Part shown: positions 34,170 through 47,710 of the stretch, piece after piece
How positions within the stretch are numbered: position 1 is the stretch's first letter
Layout of the letters: each line of letters begins with the position of its first letter
Origin: Adiantum capillus-veneris
Taxonomy: Eukaryota; Streptophyta; Polypodiopsida; Polypodiales; Pteridaceae
Reading direction: 5' to 3'
DNA: 64,000 nt
Assembly: GCA_014529385.2 (NCBI GenBank)
Contig: CM043959.1
Coordinates: 48,923,928-48,987,927, forward strand
Notes under the pieces: model-generated
What the model saw: the letters and a program-made list of their open reading frames with translations, nothing else
Told to the model about the DNA's origin: nothing
Database searches by the model: none
Position numbers and translations under genes: made by a program

Positions 34170-35090
34170 CCAATATTTTTGTCGTTATCTTTGTCAGAAT
34201 CTCCAAAGGTGGTAAGGTTTATTTTTGCTTTTGTTTCATCTTTGAAATGCTCTGTGCGATTGGTAACCTATGAAGATTTATTGTTGAGTTTGCAATACTT
34301 TGTAGCATGGTTGTCTTTGCCACAAATGCGACAATGGTTTATTTCATAGCAATCCTTTGAAAGGTGATTTGTTCTGCCATAGTGTGTGCAATTTAAATAC
34401 CTTTTGTGATTGCGTTTATAGTAGTTGGATGAAACCACATAAGAACCATTTCACTGTTGTTGACTGCCTTTGAGTTTCTTTTCGTGCTCTTGAAGAGAAT
34501 TTATTATATCTTCAATTTTAGGGATTGGGTCTTTCTCTTTAAGCACTGTGACAATTTGGCCAAAATATGCATCTAGTACTGCTTTGAGAAGCACAACAAT
34601 TTGGTCTTTATTATCTATACGACATTTTATATATATGTCAATTGTGTGAAAATACTTTTGATCCTATTGACTAGAGATGACATACCTTCTCTAGACTCCA
34701 TAAGCAATCCATAAAGTTTCACTGTTGATGCAATTTTAGAATGCTTGGAAATAGCACCAAAATGTTGCTCTCAAGTTATCCATGCATCGTGTGCAGTGGT
34801 GCAATCATCTAAATAATGCACAAAGTTATCCTCAAGTGAAGTGAGTAAAATGCCAAGAGCTTGCTCCTTCTGAATTGCAAATTGTGCTAAGCTTTGTTGT
34901 GCTTCGATTCTATCATCGTCACTTACTGGCTTAATGACAAACCATAATTTCTTTCACATTAAGCTGCATTTGCGTTAAGTAGCACTTGGTTTTTTCTTGC
35001 CACGTGTGGAAGCCATGCCCGTTGAATTTGTCGATGTTTTTTATCTCCCCCCATGATTGTGCACCTCGGTGATGTGAGAGGAAGGTCTTA
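34170..35090 (-). pseudogene. Copia-type gag relic, copy 1
   Basis: The N-terminal part reads KFNGHGFHTWQEKTKCYL (near 35000), a UBN2-type gag start. Further down are a capsid segment and two zinc knuckles near 34300-34400. The first knuckle has lost its second Cys (CTHY), while the second is intact (CRICGKDNHATKYC). Frameshifts break the frame. Pol is missing, so the element is a gag-only derivative or has a large deletion. Confidence 0.75.
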
Positions 35091-35399
35091 CCATAACAGT
35101 GGGCAGTGTCTAGTCTTCAAATGAGCTTCTTATGTAAAATTTTTGATATATAATCCTAGATAAGAGCCCAATCATACAAAATGTATGAACTCATTGAGGT
35201 AACACAATTCGAGGAGTTGCGAGCTTGTGGTGCCTCGATGTGGGAACAAGCCAAATATTTGCTGTGAATTCAGAACGAGACTGACAAGTGCCGAGCTGGT
35301 GGCTATGCTGATGTTTGGTGTGAAGATCTTTTAGAATGTTTCAGCATTCGGGTCTTTTTGAGCTCAGGGGTTGTGGGAACCTCAGCGTTTTGTTTTCAC

Positions 35400-35950
35400 T
35401 ATGGTGGACGGTATGTATGCAAAATGTGGTGATTGATAGTGCTTGGTTGGTAATAATGGAGCTCAGCACTACGATGGACGGTATGTATGCAAAATGTGGC
35501 GATTAACAGTGCTTGGTTGGTAAAAATGGAGCTCGGCACTGCTTTGGTCAACATTTATGGAAGCTTGGTAATGTTTTGGCCAATGCGTAGGTGCCATTAT
35601 GAAAGCACACAAGGTTCTTGATGATATTTTGGTTCAAAATGTCGTTAAATATGTTCAAAATGGCTATGGAAAAGAGATTTGGGCTATTTCCAGTGGATCC
35701 AAAGGGAAGGCCTTCCGTGATATGCATTCACCTATGCTTGTGTCTTGAAGGCATGTGGCTATTTGGGAGACTCTCAGATGGGAAAAAGATCTCATGATGA
35801 TATCATTAGTCAAGGGCTATTGATGTTATGCTTGGGATTACCTTGGTTGACATGTAAACAAATGTGCAAGGTTGTCCAAGGGCCAAAGCAATGGCTGCTC
35901 GTGTCAAAAGCCAACGGCCACCCAAATTGGGCCCAAATTAAACATTGGTA
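35400..35950 (+). pseudogene. PPR (PLS-type) pseudogene fragment, copy 1
   Basis: In shifting frames the strand encodes MYAKCGD, KAHKVLDDILVQNVV, YVQNGYGKE, and in another frame AFTYACVL then KACGYLGDSQMGK, then DDIISQGLL. This is the repeat style of plant PLS-class pentatricopeptide proteins, which act in organelle RNA processing. Many stops and frameshifts make it non-functional. A ~65-bp segment near 35400-35530 is tandemly duplicated (GATGGACGGTATGTATGC twice). The full gene and its E/DYW tail are absent. Confidence 0.72.
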
Positions 35951-36137
35951 AGGGGTTTTTAGTGGGAAAGGGAGGAGAAAAAAAGGGGGTAGGGCATGGC
36001 GGCAATGAGCAGGGAGCGTGAAGATGATGAGGGGGCACATAACGTGCAAGGTAGCGGCCAGTTGAGGATAACAAAGAAGGCGACATTGCTGAGCTTTCCA
36101 GGGTGCCACTCATGACAGATTTGGTGGTGCTTGACTT

Positions 36138-38929
36138 ACGAAAAAATGGGACAATTCTTCTTACCTCTAATGCTAACAATAGCTAAACTCTGGTTGAGGA
36201 TTCACATCATTCTTGCGTACAACTAAATGAATGCTAGCATGAGAAGGATTTTGTTCTTTATCTTGCAAGCAATTGTCATTTATAGAGATATCTATACAAA
36301 GTACTAAGCAAGTGTGTGCTACTTACAAACCTCTAAGTTTTATCTTGGAGCCCGATGCTTATGGCACATGCTACATGTAGGTTGTTCAAGGAGGTGTAAA
36401 ACATGTATGATCGTGAGGAATATACTTGACGCTAATACGCCAAGAGTGGTTGAGATCCTCTCCTTGAGAAGTATTGTGAGATTTTGAAAGTCTAATTTTC
36501 TAGAGACAACATCGATCATGCATGTCAAAAGACTTGAACGCTTGATCGAGGGTGTGTGCCATCTATAGCTTGTACCTATTATAATTGTGCAAGCATTCAT
36601 AAAGGGTGATAATAAATTAGAAGATACAAATTGAATGGTTAGTTTTCATGACGGATACATATAATCCTCACCTATGACCAACAGCTCCATCAGGGATATT
36701 GTGAAAAGTTTTGTCAAAAGATGTTGTCAAGACTGAAGGTCTCAATCAAGGCTCTTCGAAAATGCTTACAAATGAAATGGGCGTTCCAAATTGTGTTGAC
36801 ATAAACACTAGAAAAGAGGTTGCTGAATTCTAGGACTATCTGTAGAGATTTTGCAAGTTGATTACCTTGGAGTCTACTTGCACATATTTGTATTGCTACA
36901 ACCAAAACCACTTCAAATAAGCAATGAGGCTCAAACTTGAGGTAGAGCACAATGCATACTCTTGTGCATCTTCAAAGTTTGCAGCTAAGGTAAGGCGGCC
37001 AGTAGAATGGTGTCCCCCAATTCCAACGAGGCTCAAACGCCAACAATATTGTACACGAGCATGGTTTCAACGTCCAGGCCTGCAACAAATTGGCTAGTGT
37101 GGAGAATGTGGAGCACGCATGTGATGGGTTCAATTCTGCTCCACTTCTAGCTCCTTGCCTGCCACAATACTTTCTCTCTACTCTTTTGTGATGGAATTAC
37201 CAATAGGATGGACACACTCGTGTAGAAGCTTTTCCTTCGATCAGTGCCAGCTGAGCAAAGCAAGATATGCATGCAAAAATGCAACTTGTTGGATGTGGTG
37301 GAAAAGCGTTGCACGTCACGTTTTATGCCATAATATAGACCCCTTCACCTTAGAACCTCAAAAAAAGCTTGAAGCTCGAACTTGAGCTTGAAAGCATTAC
37401 ATAAGGATCCAAAGACATTGCTCTTTTAGAGGCTAGGAAAAGGGGTGTGCACTATGGGCTCATTGGTTGGTCTCATGAAAAGTGAGTGCCGTGGACTTAG
37501 CACCATTCCTAAGTTCAAGACACTAAGTTCAAGACAAAAGATCAAGTGAGCCTCATTAAAGAGATGCACTTTAATTTGAATTTTGAAATTAAAATTTCAA
37601 ATCCATCAGATAGATTCTGACAATGGATCTCCCCTGCCGTCAGTTGCTAACGTTTATCGGTGTTAGGTGCTACACTGCATTATGAGCACAAAGCCCAACC
37701 ATTCATAGCACTTGATGGCGGTGAGACGATAGTAGCTGCAGATCAAGACAGAAATAGCCTCTTTTGGGTCTCCCTGAGCGGCAGACAAGAACGTCTTGGA
37801 CACTTGATGGTGGCGATGCAGCTCCAGAGTGATGGATAATTGCCCCAGATGGGTCTCCTTGCAATGCCATTGGTGCCAGAAAACATGCCTGAATAGATCT
37901 CCTTCCAGTGGCATTAGCAGCGGATAACAACCTTGGGCCAACCAGCTGATGCTGGTGATGGTGGACACGATAGTTGCAAATAAATGAGTGGTGATGGTGG
38001 TTGCAGACGGTGGAGATGCTCGTGACTATGGAAGGTGGTTGCAGAGCGTAGCATAGAAGGTGGTTGCAAACGGTGGTTGTAGGCTGAGAGCATAGAAGGT
38101 GGTTGCAGATGGCGGAGATAATGATGACTATACAGACGCTGGTTGCATAGGTGCAACTTCGGCATCTCGTCCCACCTAGCATCTCAAGGGGACGTTGGAG
38201 AAGCTCATGCTCTGGTGAACTCATCAGCACACACCAGTGTTACAGAGGTTACGGGGGTTGGTGGTAAGTGATGTAGCCCCTCAAAAAGTCTTGAAAATGG
38301 CAAATCCCAATGCTTTGCATGTTTGCATGGTGTGTACATATGGACATATAGCAAGCGGCGATTGTGTGTCCACAACCTTTTCTCGGATAGTCGATGCTTT
38401 TACCTCATCTCCCTACGAGTAGTGATTTCAATTTTGCATATTGAGTTGCTTATAACCTCTGCAAGTCCTTGGGAGCTTAAAGAATGACCTACATGGAGAT
38501 ATTAGAGGAACCAAACTAGAATGAGTGGGGGGAGAAAGCAGTGATAATTGGGGTGGAGTTGAAGGGAAGCATGCAACTATCTAGACAAGGCTTTGAGAAC
38601 CCTACATGCCATTCTATTATCCATTGTCTAATCTACGGTTGATTTCTCAAAGGCTCAAATCATGTGCACAATTTTATGCATGGTCATGCTGGTGCCTTTC
38701 CAATTGAACCATGCAAACACGTGCACGAGTAGTTTTGCTAACAATGTGTGTAGTTGAAAATGTTTGAAAAGCTTAAAGGTTTTTCTAATAGCCTTAGTTA
38801 GGTTTTTGAATAATGTGATGTGAGTGTTGGTGTGCATTTTCTAGCCAACATGGGGATAGGCTCTAGCCTCATGTCTTTTATTGACTTACAACAATGTGGA
38901 GGTTTAAATTTTCATGTCCCTTATGTGCC
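36138..38929. other. No supported gene
   Basis: About 2.8 kb of decayed DNA. It contains a short imperfect repeat of GAAGGTGGTTGCAGA (38028-38115). Open frames are short and unrelated to families I know. Confidence 0.4.
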
Positions 38930-39470
38930 TAGAGCAAGGCAGAGGCTCGAACTTAAGTTCACTTAAGTTCAAGCCTCATGCTCTTTCTGACTTTGGACAA
39001 GATGGAGGCTCAAATTTTTACCTATAAATTTGGAGCAAGGCAGAGGCTCGAACATAAGTTTGAGCCTCATTCTCTTTTTTATTTTGGACAAGATGGAGGC
39101 TCAAATTTTTACCTATAAAGTTGGAGCAAGGCAAAGGCTCGAACTTAAGTTCGAGCTTCATGTCCCTTATATACTTGGAACAAGCCAGTTGCTCAAACTC
39201 AAGTTCGAGCTTCATGTCCCTTATATACTTGGAGCAAGTCAGAGGCTCAAACTTAAGTTTGAGCTTCATGCCCCTTACATACCTAGAGTATGAGCAAGAA
39301 CTTAAGTTTGAACACCATATCTTTACCTACGGGTTTGGAGCTAGGTAGAGGCTCAAACTCTTCATGCTCCTTACATACCTAGAGTATAGATACAAGAGTT
39401 TGAACTTCAGCCTTGATTTAGGTGTTAGAGGGACATAAGGCTCAAACTTAAGTTTGAGCGTCATGTTCTT
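38930..39470. repeat. Minisatellite with palindromic cores, ~54-bp unit
   Basis: Each unit carries a 20-bp palindrome, perfect at 39137-39156 (GCTCGAACTTAAGTTCGAGC), 39245-39264 and 39440-39459 (GCTCAAACTTAAGTTTGAGC), and imperfect at 39056-39075 and 39191-39210. The three central copies are exactly 54 bp apart. Outer copies are spaced 81 bp or more with variable linkers that often read TTCATGTCCCTTATATAC. The frames across it are repeat artefacts. Confidence 0.88.
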
Positions 39471-40147
39471 TACGTACCTTAATCAAGTTGAGGCTTGAAC
39501 TTACCCATTAAGTACCTAGATGAAGGCTTAGAATTTCTAAGTCATATGCCCCTTATATACCTAGACCAAGGCAAAGAAGTTTCAGCCTTGGATTGCTTCC
39601 TATGTACATAGAACAGGGTTAATCCTTGAGTCTTGCACCTTACATACCTATAACAAGGTGGATGCTCAAATTTTTTGTGTACTCATCATGTCCTATTGGT
39701 ACCTTGAACATGGTGATAGCTCTAGCCTCATGCCATTTATGTACTCCCATTCAACACCTACCTAGAGGTGGAAGATTACACTAAGGTGCATAGAATGGGG
39801 GCACATAAGGGGCATGAGGCTCAAGCACAATTCCTAGCAAGAGGTAAACATTTATAGTAAACATTGACCTTCTTTCCCTTTTTATCAAAAAATGGATATC
39901 TTAGTTTGAGAAGCATGCCCATTATATACCCAAACATTCTTCATATTTACTAGAAAGTAGCGACACCAAGAAAGGGTTGAAGTTCAGTTTGAGGGCCCTA
40001 TTCATGTCCTTGTGCCTCATTTTTATATGGCACAAAGGGTCTGCACAAACAGCCATGAGGTGAAACTTAATAAAAAATACTCCAACTTTAAATTTCATTT
40101 TAAAAAATGGAACTTGAATAATTCCCAAAATTACTAAATATGTCTTA
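39471..40147. other. No supported gene; decayed continuation of the minisatellite
   Basis: Scattered partial repeat linkers (CTTATATACCTAGA-like) occur up to ~39760. After that I see nothing recognisable. Confidence 0.4.
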
Positions 40148-40805
40148 TACCGAAGGTCAAGCCAAAACCACTATTGAGGAGTATTGCCAGATATGACAAC
40201 CAACAACATGGCTAAAGAGGATCCCAAAGAAGCATCAAGCAGATAAGTAAGACTTCAAAAAATCTCTACAACCTTCAATCAAGCAAAAAGCATAGGATCC
40301 TTAAAGACCATCACATTGCTTAGAATAGGAAGCCTTCCCAACAAATGCCAATAAGAAAATTGCTTATACCAAATCTTACACAACATCAATGTTTCCCATG
40401 CACTGACTGTTTGTCGTGTTTATCCACTCCCACAGTGAGAAACAAGCTTAAAGGATGCAGAATATGTATATGTTAAGCACATCTGATAATTGATCAGTGA
40501 TCAAGGCTTGTCAGCAGGCCAAGTTTAATGCTAAATGTATGCTAGATGTGGCTTTAAGGGGCCATAACTTATGTTTTTTATGCTAAAATTGGGTATATCT
40601 AAAGTAATAAGCAATGGGAGCTTATGGACCAGAATTGTAGTGCTCAACAGTGCTCTACGAGCTTGTCTTTAAGGCTCATCAATTGGAGCTACGGTGAGGA
40701 AGTTATATCAATTTTAAGTTTGAGTTGACTGCAGATCTGTACCGGATTGGGCAACTGCAAATGAGGGATTGTAAAGTTATGGTGTGTGGGTTAATGTGCC
40801 ATTCA

Positions 40806-41115
40806 TGTTAATGGCATGCTTTGGACAGGTTAGTGTAGAGCTTGAGAGTGAGACTAGTGCACAATACAATAGAGTATAATTGCAAATGATAAAGCTTACA
40901 TTTTATTCAGTAGAATGTGCCTCTATATAAGCTTATACAAAAGAGACAGCCTTTTGACACACGAGCACAAGATGTGGCTGCCTATCCACAAATACAAGTG
41001 GCTAGTCTTTACACATGGTTGTAAGAGGTCCTTCACATGGGCTATCGACACATGACTTTTCTAGGTGGAACAGATTGTTCACACAAGAGATGCATCAAAA
41101 TTTTGCATCCCAACG
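40806..41115 (-). repeat. Copia-type 3' LTR, copy 2
   Basis: Same LTR as in copy 1, 310 bp. Its first base has mutated, so it starts CGTTGGGATGC on the minus strand after the same purine tract. Confidence 0.7.
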
Positions 41116-41442
41116 ATCCTCCCCTATGTGGGTTTTGTTTGCATATCAATCACACAATTATTGCTCACACAATCCTCCCCTCAAAACACACTAGGGGGAG
41201 GCACACAATTCACAAGCCTCCCCTTGGAGACAAAGTTGCCTCCCCTAGACACAAAGGGTGTAGGCACACACAAGCCTCCCCTGGCACAAATAGAGGGTAA
41301 GGTACAATTGAGAGGATGCTCACAGTACATCATCATAAACCAAGCCAAGATTTTTGTCGTTATCTTTGTCAGAATCTCCAAACGTGGCAAGGTTTATATT
41401 TGCTTTTGTTTGATCTTTGAAATGCTCTTTGTGATTGGTAAC

Positions 41443-42127
41443 CTATGAAGATTTATTTTTGAGTTTGCAATACTTTGTATCATGATTGTCTTTGCCACAA
41501 ATGCAACAAGGGTTTATTTCATAGCAATCCTTTGAAAGGTGATTTGTTCCACCACAGTGTGTGCACTTTAAATACCTTTTGTGATTGCGGTTACAGTAGT
41601 TGGATGAAACCACATCAGCATTATTTGACTGTTGTTGACTGCCTTTGAGTTTCTTTTCATGCTCTTGCAGAGAGTTTATTATATCTTCAATTTTAGGGAT
41701 TGGGTCTTTATCTTTAAGCACTATGACAATTTGGCCAAAATTTGCATCTAGTACTGCTTTGAGAAGCACATCAATTTGTTCTTTATTATCTATACGACAT
41801 TTTTTATATATGTCAATTGTGTGAAAATATTTTTGAGCCTATTGACTAGAGATGACATACCTTCTCTAGACTCCATAAGCAATCCATAAAGTTGCATTGT
41901 TGATGCAATTTTAGAATGCTTGGCAATAGCACCAAAATGTTGCTCTAAAGCTATCCATGCATCATGTGCAGTGGTGCAATCATCTAAATAATGCACAAAG
42001 TTGTCGTCAAGCGAAGTGAGTAAAATGCCAAGAGCTTGCTCGACCTTAGCTGCAAATTGTGCTAATCTTTGTCGTGTTTCGATTCTGTCATCGTCACTTA
42101 CCGGCTTAATGACAGACCATAATTTCT
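41443..42127 (-). pseudogene. Copia-type gag relic, copy 2
   Basis: The better-preserved copy. The upstream frame has VHYLDDCTTAHDAWIALEQ, a UBN2-type gag segment. After a frameshift near 41780 the frame continues into two intact CX2CX4HX4C knuckles (CTHCGGTNHLSKDC and CCICGKDNHDTKYC). The N-terminal HTWQEK segment is lost with the deletion. Gag would bind and package element RNA; this copy is dead. Confidence 0.78.
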
Positions 42128-42134
42128 TTCACAT

Positions 42135-42620
42135 AATGGAGCTCAACACTACGATGGACGGTATGTATGCAAAATGTGGTGATTGACAGCGCTTGGTTGG
42201 TAAAAATGGAGCTCGGCACTGCTTTGGTCAACATTTATGGAAGCTTGGTAATGTTTTGGCCGATGCGTATACCAAATGTGGTGGCATTACAAAAGCACAT
42301 AAGGTTCTTGATGAGATTTTGGCTCAAAATGTCGTTAGATATGCTCAAAATGGCTACGGCAAAAGAGATTTGGGCTATTTCCAGTGGATCTAAAGGGAAG
42401 GACTTTCGTGATATGCATTCACCTATGCTTGTGTCTTGAAGGCATGTGGCTATTTGGGAGAGTCTCAGATGGGAAAAGGATCTCACGATGATATCATTAG
42501 TCAAGGGCTATTGATGTTATGCTTGGGATTACCTTGGTTGACATGTAAACAAATGTGCTAGGTTTTCCAAGGGCCAAAGCAATGGCTGCTTGTGTCAAAA
42601 GCCAACGGCCGCCCAAATTA
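42135..42620 (+). pseudogene. PPR (PLS-type) pseudogene fragment, copy 2
   Basis: Shows MYAKCGD, then DAYTKCGGITKAHKVLDEI, YAQNGYGK, and in other frames AFTYACVL, KACGYLGESQMGK and GITLVDM. The direction is opposite to the Copia gag beside it. Several frameshifts and stops are present. It duplicates the fragment at 35400-35950 without the tandem duplication there. Confidence 0.72.
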
Positions 42621-42845
42621 AACATTGGTAAGGGGTTTTTAGTGGGAAAGGGAGGAGAAAAAAATGGGGTAGGGCGTGGCGGCAGCGAGCAGGGAGCGTG
42701 AAGATGACGAGGGGGCACATAACGTGCAAGGTAGCGACCCCGGTTGAGGAAAACAAAGAAGGCGAAATTGCTCAGCTTGCCAAGGTGCCACTGTTTGGTA
42801 CCACTCATGACAGATTTGGTGCTGCTTGACTTGCCCGACTACCAT

Positions 42846-44291
<1,446 letters not shown>

Positions 44292-44985
44292 TCAGAGGCC
44301 CATGCCTTCTCGGCTCACCTTACGAACCCATATCCCTCGACATCTTTGGTGAACCCGACGCAAAGCGAGCCGGGGTGGGAGGTGCATATGGAAAATTTAG
44401 AGCAGATGATGAAGCTTAAGGAAAAAATAACTTCCAAAGGATTTGATGAAAATCTGGTAGCTCAAGATTTTTCAAAGATGCTTGAATTGGTCCAAGGATA
44501 ACTACTCGAAGTGGAAACCATGAAGACAGAAGAGCAGATGGATGATGCAGTAGATATGGCACTTGATGCCATATGGAAATAGTGTGGAGTTTTTCAAGGG
44601 CACAATCTAGAAGGTTTTCTTGCATGCTATGAAGTAGAGATGAAGAGCCAAGGAGTCCGAGAATATCAAATGGTTGCAGCTTTTGATGAACTTGTGGGTT
44701 CCGAGTTTAGAGATCAAGTTTGGGAGTTGGCAAGAACCTACCCTACACAATGTGACTATTTTGCAGATGGTTTCATTAATGAAAGATTGAGGATTATAGA
44801 CTTGGGAAGTAAGCAAATTATTGAGAAGAGCGAGATTACTTTCAACAAAGGTGACGGAGATCAACTGCAGGTACTTAGCTATGATGAATTTTGGGAGAAA
44901 ATTTGTACAAGAAGTAAAGTGAAAGTCGATGCAGCCTTGGAAGTAGTAGATTTAGTCTCAGATGATCATGTTTCACGCAATGTAG
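44292..44985 (+). pseudogene. Relic E, first part: gag-like ORF interrupted by the Tat element
   Basis: The frame opens after the CTCTCACAG acceptor and reads SEAHAFSAHLTNPYPS, then FLACYEVEMKSQGVREYQ and ELVGSEFRDQVWELA. Stops lie at 44499 and 44580. It has the feel of a retroelement gag, but no motif proves this. The frame is cut by the Tat LTR at 44986 and resumes at 57302 in phase once the duplicated GTAG is counted once. Downstream parts hold a protease and the W-[V/I]-P-K tail, which supports an A-related retroelement. Confidence 0.5.
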
Positions 44986-45243
44986 TGAGGCGGTCCGGGG
45001 CGGGCAACAAGAAGAGAAACCTCTAGACACCCTTCAAGGCTCCCGTGCTGCTCAATGGGGCTGGGGCACAACACAACACAAACCAAAACAACGAACCCAC
45101 AACCAAATCCCAACTACACAAGGGGCACCACCTAGTTTAAGAGCGAACTAGGACGCAAAAGAGGAGAATCGTTAGAGAAACCCACAAACAAGCAAGGAAT
45201 TTACACTAACCCTAACACCAATGGAACACTCACACACTAAAAA

Positions 45244-45310
<67 letters not shown>

Positions 45311-47682
45311 TAGTGCTCGGGCTGCTTTGAAACGTATCGGCAATGATCAAGCAAACACAACTATATATTTAAGAAAGAGAGAGAAAGGGGGAGGGGGTGC
45401 TTGTTGCATTAATACCTTCTTACAAATCTGTCATGACAAATCAAAGTGAGATTAGTACTTGTTCAACATAGCTTGCGTAAATTCACCACAACACATCACA
45501 AGAAAAGCCACCCCAATCACTGTCTTAAGGCCAGGGGAGTCCTCTCCACCCTGTCGCCCTCTTAGAGTATGTGGGATTTATGGCTAGATTGATAACAACA
45601 CCAGAGACAAGCTATCAAGAACTTAACAAAAAAACACCAAGACACTTACGCATCATTGTTGTCCATTACTTCACGTTGGAAGGGAGACAAAGTATCCAAG
45701 CTTAGTCCAAATCCACCCTCCTTGATTCAGCGAATGTTGGGCTTACACTAGTAGGAGAAATGATAGATTTCCTACTCTCAATTGAATGATCACTCTCTCT
45801 CTTACAATGGCATAGAGTTCCCTTGCTAATCCCCTATTACAACACATGCACATGCATAAGACAATGAGCTTCCACTCAAGAGCTCCTTCTAAAGAGGTTG
45901 AGCTTGGCTTCTCAAGCTATAGCATAGTGCTCTTGCTTATGGCTCCCCCTTTGTGCTAGCTACACCCTCCTTTTATAGCAATTTTGAAGGCTAGGGTTAC
46001 TCCTCTAACCATGGTTGGGTTAGATTTTCAGCAATTTATCTAATTTCTTTTGCTTGGAATTATCAAGAAGTTGGTGAGGAAAGAGAGAGGAGAGAAATGG
46101 AGGTGATAGGACTTTTCATAGTGGGTTAGTGTTAGTAGAGTTAGTATTAATTTACAAATGGAATTGGATATTTACAATGGGAGTATCCATGTAGGATACA
46201 AATAAGGAAGAAGAAAACTCTTAAGAGGTAAGAAAAGGTGGCTTTCTTACAAGGTTGATGCTCCAAGTGTCTTGAGTAGGGCCGATTTTGACGCTTGTTG
46301 ACGGTCCACTAGCTTTGACGGTACATTTTTTCTCCACTCTTGACCTTCCTTGAGAGACAAGGTAATTGAAGCCGAGTAATCAACCACCATGATGCTGTCT
46401 TTTAAGAGAAGAGGATGAATTTTGTGGTTTTTTTGATAGATATGGGTAAATTGGAGGAGGAAAAATGAGACTAGGTGGTCAATTTTTGAATGGAATTGTG
46501 TGTGGGAGGTATGAGTTCACCATGGTTTCTCTTATTCTTCAAGGTTGAGGAGAAGGTGAGTAGGGTGCAGAGAGGAGTGGTGAGAGAGGTGGGGATGATG
46601 AGTGGAGAAGTGTGTGTGAAAGAGGAAAATGATAAAGTGGAAGAGAGAGTCTGGCTGCATAGCATGGGAAAACTGGGGTCCACTAAAAAAATCATAGCTC
46701 ACAGCTCGTAGCTCAAAAAAATATGAAAAAATTTGAGGCAAAAGTTCAGCCCACGAGCTACAACTTTTGTGTGTATTACCTTTTCAAATTCGGAGAGCAA
46801 GTGAACTTTAAAAATTCAGCAAAACCGACCGTTTTTTTCCACCGCAAGGTCCTTGTGGGGTCCTTCTTTGGATGATTCTTTTGAATACCTCCAAGAGTGA
46901 GCCCTCCATAGTGCATGTATGCATGCCACCTACCCTTGACCTTATTTGGTAGGTCTATAATTGAAGATATTGTTGAGATTAGGATATAAGTGAATAGTAC
47001 AACTAAGAAAATCAAATATTGAGGGGTCTAAAAAATATGTACATGTCAAATATAAATAATATAAGTGGAAAAAATATAAAGGGGTCAAAAGAAATCTCTC
47101 TCATTATGAGGCTACCATAAAAAGATAAATATTTTTGGTGTTCTAATTTTTTAGAAAAAAACAAAATAGATGTAGGAAGGGAAAAATCAAAATAGTGAAA
47201 AAATATACACATAAATAAAACTAGTTTTTTTGGATTTTTGTTGGGGTGGAGTTACACCAAATATAAGAGAAGCTTACATGAAAATATTTCTATATGGAAT
47301 AAAGAGTATGAAAAATGGTAAGAAAAAATTGTGGTAATGGTGAGGCAATGTACAGAGCATAAATAACACACACCTAGGTAGAAATATTTAAATAAATACC
47401 AAAATAATTATGAAAAAATCTTTTATTTAGGCCCTATATATTTACATACGCATGGGCCATAATATACTTATATTTTTTTTTATTTTTTTTTATTTTTTTT
47501 TGGTTCAACTAGCCCAATGACTAGCTAATTGAGGGTTTTTTAAGAAGATATGGGAAAAGTCCCGTGACTTACGCACGCCTATGTACAGTGAAATGGTAGG
47601 GATAGCCACAGTGTTTGGGTGATTTTGGTAGGGTGAGGTAACTCACTGTGGTAATTACAAAGAGCCGAAAAAACGGCTACCA
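44986..47682 (-). repeat. 3' LTR of the Tat element
   Basis: On the minus strand it runs TGGTAGCCG...CCGCCTCA. TATAAAA lies at 45977-45971 (minus). A (GA)n tract at 45248-45311 is longer than its partner in the other LTR. Open frames inside are shared with the 5' LTR and show no protein similarity I know. Confidence 0.93.
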
Positions 47683-47696
47683 TTAGCCCTCCCCTT
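47683..47696 (-). promoter_or_regulatory. Polypurine tract of the Tat element
   Basis: The minus strand reads AAGGGGAGGGCTAA directly before the LTR start TGGTAGCC. The second Tat-type element at 63622 has nearly the same tract. Confidence 0.88.
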
Positions 47697-47710
47697 GGAT
47701 GATGGTATAT

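Larger units (their letters stand above)
32977..36137. repeat. Segmental duplication, copy 1
   Basis: The segment matches 40148-42845 in order and orientation. It spans the end of relic D, a Copia LTR, a Copia gag relic and a PPR pseudogene fragment. Copy 1 holds an extra palindrome (33310-33344) and ~480 bp (34972-35455) absent from copy 2. Shared flanks show duplication of a block and rule out two separate Copia insertions. Confidence 0.88.
40148..42845. repeat. Segmental duplication, copy 2
   Basis: Collinear with 32977-36137. It lacks the palindrome and the 34972-35455 segment. The junction falls after TTCTTTCACAT (near 42136), where copy 1 continues with gag N-terminal sequence. Confidence 0.88.

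Noticed and set aside
38930-39470. CRISPR-like array
   Set aside because: Palindromic repeats at regular spacing look similar at first, but the linkers are themselves repeats, the sequence is plant nuclear DNA and no cas gene is present.
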